Under the pieces are notes generated by a model. It saw only the letters and a list, made by a program, of their open reading frames with translations. It was not told where the DNA came from and ran no database searches. 64,000 nucleotides of DNA from Virgifigura sp964551315 (lineage in GTDB: Bacteria; Pseudomonadota; Alphaproteobacteria; Dongiales; Dongiaceae), in the NCBI GenBank assembly GCA_964551315.1, contig CAZKCM010000007.1:1-64000 (forward strand), read 5' to 3'. Below are positions 26,424 through 32,928 of the stretch, piece after piece; the first letter of the stretch is position 1, and every line of letters begins with the position of its first letter. A program made the translations under genes and the position numbers.

Positions 26424-26853
26424 GGTCCCGTTTCGGACCCTCTTCGATCGCGCCGCCCGATGTCCCGCGGCGGGCAGCTACGTTCCGCGCGCCATCGCGG
26501 GCACCGTCTTGCACCATCCCGCAGAGGGCGCGCATCCCCCATTTCCGTTGTCAAGCCAAGCTGACCGGGGCGCCGCTTGCCGATTCTGCCGGGCGGCGTG
26601 ACGCAGCATCTCTGCTTCCGGTCGCGGTTCGTCCGGACGCTGCCGCCCGATGTTCGGCCTGTGCTTCCGCAGCCTATGCTGCGCTGCAGCAAGCTGGTTC
26701 CTGCCTTTTGGCCTGGATTTTCGTAATGCGCTGAAATGAATGCGACATCCTGCCGCAGTTCTGTTTGTTGCAGCGCAAGTAGACCGGACTGGCGCCACCC
26801 CACATGCAGTCCGTAAGCAGAGCGATGCTTCCCTGATAAGGAGGGACCTGACA
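26424..26853. other. nirK upstream region with inverted NnrR-like elements
   Basis: This 430-base stretch has no gene that I accept. It holds a TTG-N8-CAA box at 26765-26778 and, facing the other way, a related sequence on the minus strand at 26692-26680 (TTGCTGCAGCGCA versus TTGTTGCAGCGCA). The two near-identical 13-mers are about 86 bp apart. Confidence 0.55.
26765..26778. promoter_or_regulatory. NnrR/DNR-like box (TTG-N8-CAA) for nirK
   Basis: TTGTT-GCAG-CGCAA has the spacing of CRP/FNR-family boxes and an NnrR-like CGCAA right arm. The centre is 82 bp upstream of the nirK ATG. Confidence 0.55.
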
Positions 26854-27879
26854 ATGACGATGAAGCGGCGCAACACCCTGGCGGCGACGGCAAGCGCGAT
26901 TGTGCTGGCCCTCGCCCTCGGTGGCCCCGTGAGCGGCGTCGGATCCGCTACGGCGGACGAGATGGCGGCCAACATCTCTCGGGCGGCAACCGATCTCCCC
27001 GTGCCGCTCGCCAAGCGTGCCCCGCAGACCGTCGAGGTCAATCTCGAGACGGTCGAGCTGGTCGGGCAGCTCGACGACGGCACGACCTATCGCTACTGGA
27101 CCTTCAACGGGCAGGTGCCGGGCCCGATGCTGCGGGTGCGGGTCGGCGATACCGTCAAGGTCAATCTGACGAACCATCCGGACAGCTGGATGAATCACAA
27201 CGTCGATTTCCACGCCGTGACCGGTCCGCATGGCGGGGGCCACGCCACGATGGCCGAGCCGGGCGAGACCAGGAGCTTTTCCTTCAAGGCGTTGAAGCCC
27301 GGCCTTTACGTCTATCACTGCGCCACGCCGATGGTGGCCCAGCACATCGCCAACGGCATGTACGGCATGATCCTCGTCGAGCCGGAGGAGGGGTTGCCGC
27401 CGGTCGACCGCGAGTTCTACGTCATGCAGGGCGAGATCTACACCGAGGAGGCCTTCGGGACGAAGGGCGAGCTCATGGAGAGCTATGACAAGCTCATGAA
27501 CGAGCGGCCGGAATACTTCGTCTTCAACGGGTCGGTCCAGGGCCTGAAGACCGAGCCGCTGAAGGCCAAGGTGGGCGAGACGGTCCGCATCTTCTTCGGC
27601 GTCGGCGGGCCGAACTACACCTCGTCCTTCCACGTCATCGGCGAGATCTTCGACAGGCTCTACGACCTTGGCTCGCTTGGCGGCGCGGTGACGACCGACG
27701 TGCAGACCGTGAGCGTGCCGCCGGGCGGCGCCACCATCGCCGAACTGACCTTCGAGGTCCCCGGGCAGTACGTGATCGTCGACCATGCGCTCTCTCGCGT
27801 GGAGCGTGGCCTTGCGGCAATCATCGAAGTCGAGGGCGAACCGAACCCTGAGGTCTTCTCCGCGCCCCCAGGCGTCTGA
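26854..27879 (+). CDS. nirK: copper-containing nitrite reductase (AniA-like class)
   Basis: The 341-residue periplasmic two-domain cupredoxin reduces nitrite to NO. It has a signal peptide (about 1-35). Type 1 copper ligands are His115, Cys156, His164 and Met169; type 2 ligands are His120, His155 and His311; Asp118 and His260 are the catalytic pair. The short spacing HCATPMVAQH-IANGM, with HIANGMYGMILVEP, matches the AniA/class II group rather than the Alcaligenes type. AGGAGGG precedes the ATG. The NO produced would be consumed by the quinol NorB at 32929. Confidence 0.95.
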   Translation: MTMKRRNTLAATASAIVLALALGGPVSGVGSATADEMAANISRAATDLPVPLAKRAPQTVEVNLETVELVGQLDDGTTYRYWTFNGQVPGPMLRVRVGDTVKVNLTNHPDSWMNHNVDFHAVTGPHGGGHATMAEPGETRSFSFKALKPGLYVYHCATPMVAQHIANGMYGMILVEPEEGLPPVDREFYVMQGEIYTEEAFGTKGELMESYDKLMNERPEYFVFNGSVQGLKTEPLKAKVGETVRIFFGVGGPNYTSSFHVIGEIFDRLYDLGSLGGAVTTDVQTVSVPPGGATIAELTFEVPGQYVIVDHALSRVERGLAAIIEVEGEPNPEVFSAPPGV

Positions 27880-27913
27880 GACGCCGGCAGCGTCCGTCGC
27901 ACGTGCCACGCAA

Positions 27914-27941
27914 CCCCGGCCGTTCGATCGAGCGGCCGGGG
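27914..27941 (+). terminator. hairpin terminator after nirK
   Basis: A 9-bp GC stem (CCCCGGCCG / CGGCCGGGG) with a 10-base loop is followed by CCGCCCTTTT. It starts 34 bases after the nirK stop. Confidence 0.7.
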
Positions 27942-28008
27942 CCGCCCTTTTCGACAAACGCAGGCCTTTTTCTCGGCCCGTGCGGTACAGGGGTACCGAT
28001 ATCGCAAA

Positions 28009-28022
28009 TTGACATAGCGCAA
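28009..28022. promoter_or_regulatory. FNR/NnrR-like box (TTG-N8-CAA)
   Basis: TTGAC-ATAG-CGCAA combines an FNR-type left arm with the CGCAA right arm seen before nirK. The centre is 68 bp before the small membrane protein at 28084, which supports that gene being real. Confidence 0.55.
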
Positions 28023-28083
28023 AGAGCGACCTGTCCGGCAGCGGCAGCATTCGAACCGTGGGAGTCTCTATGGGAGCTGGACA

Positions 28084-28287
28084 ATGCATGAAATGGTTCT
28101 CGTCATCGCCGTGATCGTCTTGACGCTCTTGGTCATGGGCGGGCTTTTGGTCATCTTCCGACGGTGGCTGGTGGCGCGCGAAGATCTGGTGCGTCGAGCC
28201 TGGGCCGGGTACGAGGCCGGGGGCGCCCGCCAGGACGCTGCCCTCGGCGAGCCTTCCGGGGAACGCCGCCCCATTGTGACGGCCTGA
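28084..28287 (+). CDS. small single-pass membrane protein (67 aa)
   Basis: The peptide has one strong membrane helix (residues 5-25, VLVIAVIVLTLLVMGGLLVIF) and a basic then acidic soluble tail. A GGGAG sequence precedes the ATG, and a TTG-N8-CAA box lies 68 bp upstream, the same distance as for hemerythrin. It stands between nirK and the next plus-strand gene. I do not recognise the family. A subunit-like or assembly role in the denitrification island is a guess. Confidence 0.55.
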   Translation: MHEMVLVIAVIVLTLLVMGGLLVIFRRWLVAREDLVRRAWAGYEAGGARQDAALGEPSGERRPIVTA

Positions 28288-28389
28288 TCGCCGCGCCCGT
28301 ACGGCATCGACCGGACCGCGGCGCCCCGGTCCCCGGGCCGCAGCAGAGAAGCGGTCGAGGAGGCACGCGAGCACGTTTCTCTTTGTTTC

Positions 28390-28403
28390 TTGACCGTGGT
28401 CAA
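28390..28403. promoter_or_regulatory. palindromic FNR-type box
   Basis: TTGAC-CGTG-GTCAA matches TTGAY-N4-RTCAA exactly and has symmetric arms. It is centred 107 bp upstream of the gene at 28504. Confidence 0.65.
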
Positions 28404-28503
28404 GGCGTGCCTCCTCGACGGCCGGCAATCTGTGCGTATTCGAGGCCGACCGGCAAGCCGACGCCCAAGCACGGCGTAGGCTTTCCGGGCTGGGGGAGGG
28501 GGC

Positions 28504-29127
28504 ATGAGCGAGCGAACCGAAACCGCGCGCTTGCTGCAGGAAGAGTATCGCGCCGCGGTCGATGTGCTGGTCCGCGTCAAGGCGTTTCTCGCGCAGACCG
28601 ACGACCTGCGGATTGCCTCCATCAACGCCAGCGGGGTCCGGGCGCTCATCGGCGATTTCCACCGCCTCCTCGAATCGGAGTTCTCGTCTCCTCCCGGTTT
28701 TGTCGAACAGGTCCTGTTGCCCCTGCTGGACCGGCAAGGCGCCCGGGAGTTAAGTGCCCTGATCGCGGCCGAACGCGCCGGAATGCGGCCGCTTGCCGAC
28801 TGCTTGCGGCGAATTTGCGCCGCCGCCCTTCAGGGCGGGTTCGAGATGGTGAGTTGGGCGGCCTTTCAGGGGCTGGCGCAGGCGTTTTCGGAGCAAATGC
28901 TCCGCCATCTCGAGCATAAGGAGACGGCGCTTCTTCGCGCCGTCGACGCGGCACTCGACCCGGCGCACGCGCCCGGACTCGACGGCAGGTTGGCCGAGGC
29001 CTACCGTGCGGCCGCCGCGCGGGTGGATGATCCGCCGCCGGCCGCGCCGCACCCGACCAAACCGCGGCCAAACCCCGATCGTCGATCGGGCCCGACGCTC
29101 CTGTATCCGGCCCTCACGACGGGCTGA
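28504..29127 (+). CDS. hypothetical helical protein, possibly a divergent hemerythrin-like protein
   Basis: The 207-residue protein is mostly helical. It contains HLEHKETALLRAVD (about 138-151), which recalls the second HxxxE half of an HHE domain, and FHRLLESEF, but the full metal set is not evident. The C-terminal 40 residues are Pro/Arg-rich and look disordered. A GGGGGAGG Shine-Dalgarno and a perfect FNR-type box upstream support a real, oxygen-regulated gene. Function is uncertain; a cation-binding role is an inference from a weak motif. Confidence 0.65.
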   Translation: MSERTETARLLQEEYRAAVDVLVRVKAFLAQTDDLRIASINASGVRALIGDFHRLLESEFSSPPGFVEQVLLPLLDRQGARELSALIAAERAGMRPLADCLRRICAAALQGGFEMVSWAAFQGLAQAFSEQMLRHLEHKETALLRAVDAALDPAHAPGLDGRLAEAYRAAAARVDDPPPAAPHPTKPRPNPDRRSGPTLLYPALTTG

Positions 29128-29242
29128 GCCGACCGCCGAGCCGGAATGAGAAGCCGCCGGACCGACCGATGCCGCGCTCCGTCGAGTGCATAGGTAGGAT
29201 GGTGAAGGCAAGCGCCGCGCGGTGCGCCGTACGGCATTGCTG

Positions 29243-29335
29243 ATGGACCGCCGCGTCTCCACCCGTCGCGCGGCGGTGTACCTGCTCGCTGCGAGCGCCG
29301 CCTCGTGGGCCGCAATCGGCCTTCTGCTTGCCTGA
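29243..29335 (+). CDS. possible 30-aa membrane peptide
   Basis: The frame MDRRVSTRRAAVYLLAASAA (first 20 of 30 residues) starts with basic residues followed by one hydrophobic helix, like a leader or tiny membrane peptide. There is no convincing ribosome-binding site. Included only because the remaining 270-base gap is otherwise empty. Confidence 0.2.
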   Translation: MDRRVSTRRAAVYLLAASAASWAAIGLLLA

Positions 29336-29399
29336 TCGGGCCCGGGGCGCGGTCGGCGTCGGCGCTCCGCAGCAGATGCCGGCGAGGACCGCCCGGAGA

Positions 29400-29639
29400 T
29401 CACCAGGAAAGGCGCCGCGTCAGGCGATGGAGCAGCACGTCGAAGCGGCGCGCGGCCTCCCGGTCGCTTCGGCGCAGGGTTGCGTAAGCTTGACCGGCCA
29501 GGCGGCACGCCGCCTCGACACGGCCCGCGGCCGCCAGTTCTTCGAGGCTTGCCACGAGAACGTCGGAGAGCCGGCGCGCCGGCGCGGATGGACCGGCCCC
29601 GGCCGGTCGCTCCGGGGCGGTTACGCCGGGGCTCGTCAT
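29400..29639 (-). CDS. hypothetical 79-aa helical protein, last gene of the DUF2249 operon
   Basis: Its ATG overlaps the stop of the Nfu-MIP18 gene by four bases, indicating coupled translation. After a Pro/Gly-rich start, residues 25-79 form Ala/Arg/Leu-rich helices (LSDVLVASLEELAAAGRVEAACRLAGQAYATLR). No known motif is visible. Its place suggests a small partner of the Nfu-MIP18 protein in nitrosative-stress or Fe-S maintenance. Confidence 0.65.
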   Translation of the reverse strand: MTSPGVTAPERPAGAGPSAPARRLSDVLVASLEELAAAGRVEAACRLAGQAYATLRRSDREAARRFDVLLHRLTRRLSW

Positions 29640-30253
29640 TCGTCCCCGTCCTGAATCCCGAACCGCCGCTTGGCCTCGGGGCTCATCATCCGCGGCGTCC
29701 AGGGCGGGTCGTAGGTCAGCGTCACCTCGACGGACACAACCCCCGCCACGGCCTCGACGCTGTCGCGGGCGCCGGCCGTGAGATAGCCGGTCGCCGGGCA
29801 CCCGCGCGTCGTCGTGGTCATGGTGACGTGGACCACGCCGTCCTCGGCCGTGACGTCGTAGACGAGTCCGAGATCGACGATGTTGTAGCCGAGCTCGGGG
29901 TCGATCACCCGGCGGAGCGCTTCCCTGGCGCGGTCGGCGAGCCCGTCCGCGCCGCCGTCTGCGGCGGTGGCGTCGACGACGACCGGTGCGCCCGACGTGA
30001 AGTGATCCATGATCGCGCCGAGGATCGCCGGCTTGAGGAGTTGCCAGTCGCCGCTCTCCTTGGTGACGGTGATGAAATCGGTGCCGAGGACCACGCCGGA
30101 GACGCCCCGGATGGCGAACAGGCGATGCGCGAGAGGCGACTTCGCGGCCTGGGCCCTGTCGCGCAGTTCCAGCGTGCCCTGAGCCAGCACCGGGCGGCCG
30201 GGCAGGAACCGCATCTCGGTGGGGTCGGTCGTGGATTCCGTCTGGATGAACAT
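29636..30253 (-). CDS. Nfu N-terminal domain fused to MIP18/DUF59 (SufT-like) domain
   Basis: The 205-residue protein joins an Nfu/NifU N-terminal-type domain (about 10-92; MRFLPGRPVLAQGTLEL, LFAIRGVSGVVLGTDFITVTK) to a MIP18/DUF59 domain (about 107-195; VIDPELGYNIVDLGLVYDV, TRGCPATGYL). Both families act in iron-sulfur cluster assembly or transfer. The CxxC NifU domain that normally follows an Nfu N-terminus is missing, replaced by MIP18. The ATG at 30253 has GGAGG ten bases upstream. Sitting with DUF2249 genes opposite NO reductase, it may repair Fe-S proteins damaged by NO. Confidence 0.8.
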   Translation of the reverse strand: MFIQTESTTDPTEMRFLPGRPVLAQGTLELRDRAQAAKSPLAHRLFAIRGVSGVVLGTDFITVTKESGDWQLLKPAILGAIMDHFTSGAPVVVDATAADGGADGLADRAREALRRVIDPELGYNIVDLGLVYDVTAEDGVVHVTMTTTTRGCPATGYLTAGARDSVEAVAGVVSVEVTLTYDPPWTPRMMSPEAKRRFGIQDGDE

Positions 30254-30321
30254 GGCTTGCAACCTCCGTCGCCGATCCGCCGCGCCGCGGGGCCCGGACC
30301 TTCACCGGGCCGCCGCTCCGA

Positions 30322-30864
30322 TTACGCGACCGCTCCCTTGCGCTCGCCGACGCGCACGAGCACCTTGTAGGTTGTGCCGTCGGGCTCGAAGCCACCGCGC
30401 CAGCGGTGGCCGCGCTTCTCGAGCTCGGGGAACAGGAAGATCGGCTCGCGGCAAAGGAGCGCCGAGAGAACCTCGCCCGCCTCCATTTCCTCGGTCGCCG
30501 CGAGGATGCGCACCATCGGCTCGGGGGGGTCGAGATCCCGGTTGTCGAGGTGCCGGACGGGCGCGGGCCAGATCGAATCGTCCCCGGCCGAGGCGGCGGC
30601 CGGCGCGGCCGTTCCCTCGGCGGCCGAGGCAGCGCCGGACGGCCGGAAGAGAACCTCCCAGTCGCCGTCGTCGAGCTCCCTGAGCTCATGGGTGAACCCC
30701 TTCGAGCCGAGCACATGCAGAAGCGGCGTCGGCTTGAACGTCGCGAGCAGCCGCAGACCTTGGCCGGGGGCGAGCGCCTCCACCGCCTCCATGATCTGCG
30801 CGAACGGCTCGCCGCCGGCGCGCAGGATCGGGCGGACATCCAGATCGACGAAGGGTGAGCTCAT
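30322..30864 (-). CDS. tandem DUF2249-domain protein
   Basis: The 180-residue protein has two DUF2249-like halves. The first (about 1-72) reads LDVRPILRAGGEPFAQIMEAVEAL to DDGDWEVLFRP; the second (about 105-175) reads LDNRDLDPPEPMVRILAATEEM to GTTYKVLV. They are joined by an Ala-rich linker. This alpha/beta fold is related to TusA-like domains and often found beside hemerythrins and nitrite or NO reductases. The biochemical role is unknown. It is 13 bp downstream of the 12-TM gene and 68 bp upstream of Nfu-MIP18, so one operon. Confidence 0.82.
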   Translation of the reverse strand: MSSPFVDLDVRPILRAGGEPFAQIMEAVEALAPGQGLRLLATFKPTPLLHVLGSKGFTHELRELDDGDWEVLFRPSGAASAAEGTAAPAAASAGDDSIWPAPVRHLDNRDLDPPEPMVRILAATEEMEAGEVLSALLCREPIFLFPELEKRGHRWRGGFEPDGTTYKVLVRVGERKGAVA

Positions 30865-30877
30865 CGCGGAATACTCC

Positions 30878-32239
30878 TTAGGATGCAGTCGGTTGGGAAA
30901 GCGCGAGAAGCAGCCGCGGCCGGCGCGCGCCCGCGGGAAGGCGAAGGGCGGGGTTCACGTCCAGGAGACGGCGCGTGCGAATCAGCTGCAGGACGATCCC
31001 GCCCGTCGCCACGAGCATGGCGGCCGCGGCGCCGCGGAAGACAAGGGGGGCATCCGCGACGAGCGCCGCGGTGCCGAGCCAGACCGCGAGGAAATAAAGA
31101 AGGAACCATTTGACCGCGCGCGTCTCGACCACCAGGTCCTGCACGCGCGGCGTCGGCGCCTTGCCGAGAACGGGGCCGTAGCATTCGAGCCAGGTCAGGA
31201 AGGCCACGATCTTGTAGAGCTTGGCGAGGCCGAGCCCGGAGAGCCAGCCGAAGGCGACGAGGAAGATGATGGCGCCGGCATGACGCGAGAGCTCTCCGAG
31301 CGCCAGCATGACGACGATCAACCCCGCCGCCATCGCCAGGGAGGCGAGGGCGAGCACCGCCATGCGGCTGTTCAGTTCAATGTTGCGTCGCTTGCGCGAG
31401 CGGTAAAGACGAAGGATGTCGCCGCCGTAAAGGGCGAGGGCGGCCAGCCCGAGGATACCGGTCGTGAGGAGGACGAGATTGAGGTTGCCTTCGAGGCAGA
31501 TCGCCGCCGCCCCGCCCGCAACCGCGATGGCCAGCGCGCCGGCGCCGAGATAGAGGGCGGCGCGGCTGCTCCGCCGGTCGACTTCCGGCGCGAGCATGAA
31601 CATGGCCAGCAGGCGGTAGCTGACGCCCATGGCGGTAAAGGTGAGCCAGCCGCCGAGGCCGGCAATCACGTGGATCGGAAGGCCGGTGGCGGTCACCTCG
31701 AGCAGGTGCGCGTTGGATGTCACGCCGCCGAGGGCGAGCGTGAAGATGATGCCGAAAAGGACCGTCGCCGCGACGCTAAAGAGGCCGACGACGACGAAGC
31801 GCGCCGGCAAGGGAAGCGGTCGGGCGGCCCAGAGCGTACGGCCGAGAACCCAGAGGACGAGCGCGAAACCCACGCCCAGAAGAGCACCCGCGAGGAGGAA
31901 GAACGACGGCGCCGGCCCAATCCGCCCGCCGAGTTGAAGGAAGCCGAGGAGCAGCGCCATCAGGCCGCCGAGCAGGCACAGAAGGGCCGGCAGGGTCAGG
32001 GACTCGCCGCGGAGCGGGCGCGCGACGAGAACCGGGACGAACTGGAACAGCGCGCCGCACATCAGCAGGCTCAGCCAGCCGATCGCCACGAGATGCACCA
32101 GGACGAGCGTCTCGGGCGATTCGACCGGCACGTGCGGGAAGCCGTATCCCGCCGCCATGAGAATCTGCGCCGCGAGCAGGGCGGCGAGGGCGGCGGCGAA
32201 ATAGGACATCGTCCAGCGGGCGAGCGAGGCGCCGGGCAC
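30878..32239 (-). CDS. polytopic membrane protein (about 12 TM), NnrS/heme-copper-like
   Basis: The 453-residue protein is almost wholly hydrophobic, with about twelve predicted helices. Histidines fall inside helices (VLVHLVAIGWLSLLMCGALFQF; GLPIHVIAGLGGWLTFTAMG), which recalls the heme-binding helices of NnrS and of NorB-like proteins, though it lacks the full heme-copper oxidase set. The start is GTG, preceded by AAGGAG. It lies between DUF2249 genes opposite quinol NorB. It may shield cells from NO-derived metal damage or help NorB. Exact family membership needs a profile search; I give NnrS-like as the best guess. Confidence 0.7.
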   Translation of the reverse strand: MPGASLARWTMSYFAAALAALLAAQILMAAGYGFPHVPVESPETLVLVHLVAIGWLSLLMCGALFQFVPVLVARPLRGESLTLPALLCLLGGLMALLLGFLQLGGRIGPAPSFFLLAGALLGVGFALVLWVLGRTLWAARPLPLPARFVVVGLFSVAATVLFGIIFTLALGGVTSNAHLLEVTATGLPIHVIAGLGGWLTFTAMGVSYRLLAMFMLAPEVDRRSSRAALYLGAGALAIAVAGGAAAICLEGNLNLVLLTTGILGLAALALYGGDILRLYRSRKRRNIELNSRMAVLALASLAMAAGLIVVMLALGELSRHAGAIIFLVAFGWLSGLGLAKLYKIVAFLTWLECYGPVLGKAPTPRVQDLVVETRAVKWFLLYFLAVWLGTAALVADAPLVFRGAAAAMLVATGGIVLQLIRTRRLLDVNPALRLPAGARRPRLLLALSQPTAS

Positions 32240-32332
32240 GACAAAGCTCCTTCCGGTTGAATCAGTCCGGCGCCCTCGAATCGCTCGGCGCGGGGGACCG
32301 ACGCCCGACGCGATCCGGGGGCGCCGACGGCC

Positions 32333-32593
32333 TCAGGCGGCCCGAGCGATCTTGCCGATCTCCACGCGCCAGACGGCCGGTCCGCTTTCAAGGTAGGTCC
32401 AGGAGAACTGGTTCGGATACTCGGCTGCCAGCTGGTAGTAGAGCGGCTTGGGGTCGTGATCGTTGACCAGGATGAACGACGTCCCCGGTGCGAGCTCGTC
32501 GACGAGCTGGAAGATCTTCTCGTGCCGCTGGGCGGGCACAAGGCTGCGAACGTCGACGACGTTGGCGGCCGACCCTTCCGTGGTGTTCGACAT
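32333..32593 (-). CDS. DUF2249 protein (86 aa), first gene of the divergent operon
   Basis: This single DUF2249 domain has VVDVRSLVPAQRHEKIFQLVDEL and the conserved FILVNDHDPKPLYYQLAAEYPNQFSWTYLESGPAVWRVEI core. The NDHDPKPL motif is diagnostic. The gene lies 336 bp from norB on the opposite strand. Between them are an NsrR-like palindrome and an NnrR-like box. Homologues typically lie beside denitrification and hemerythrin genes; function is unknown. Confidence 0.85.
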   Translation of the reverse strand: MSNTTEGSAANVVDVRSLVPAQRHEKIFQLVDELAPGTSFILVNDHDPKPLYYQLAAEYPNQFSWTYLESGPAVWRVEIGKIARAA

Positions 32594-32717
32594 CTGCGGG
32601 CTCCTTTGGTCGCGTGGTTGAACTGTCTCGTGACCGCGATTCGCATGACGAATGCGCCGGTCACGCGGCGCGTTGGGCCGTGCGCCCCGGCCGCCCCGCC
32701 AATGTCGATCCTATAAA

Positions 32718-32734
32718 ATGTATTGTCAATACAT
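32718..32734. promoter_or_regulatory. NsrR-like palindrome between DUF2249 operon and norB
   Basis: ATGTATTG-T-CAATACAT is a perfect 8-bp inverted repeat. With flanking bases it matches most positions of the published NsrR consensus (GATGYATTTNAAATRCATC) apart from the central TTT/AAA. It is 133 bp upstream of the DUF2249 start and 203 bp upstream of norB. Confidence 0.5.
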
Positions 32735-32824
32735 CTTATGCTCTGCCGGCCTGCGTCACGTGGCGGGCGAAGGCCCGAGCGATGCGCCGCTCGGCCGAAC
32801 GCGCGCGGCGAAATGTCGCAAAAG

Positions 32825-32869
32825 ATGCGTAAAGAATAGATCTTTGCTCTGGAGCAAAGAAACGCATCG
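32825..32869. promoter_or_regulatory. nested palindromes before norB, core NnrR-like box 32845-32858
   Basis: The core TTGCT-CTGG-AGCAA lies within a 9-bp perfect repeat TCTTTGCTC-TG-GAGCAAAGA (32842-32861). An outer pair GATGCGT (32825-32831) and ACGCATC (32863-32869) surrounds it. The core centre is 77 bp upstream of the norB GTG, the usual distance in this island. The outer pair recalls NsrR half-sites. Confidence 0.6.
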
Positions 32870-32928
32870 GGCGAACTCCCAGCTTTCGGCCAGACCGAGA
32901 CCTCTCCCGCAAACCAAGGAGGAGATCC

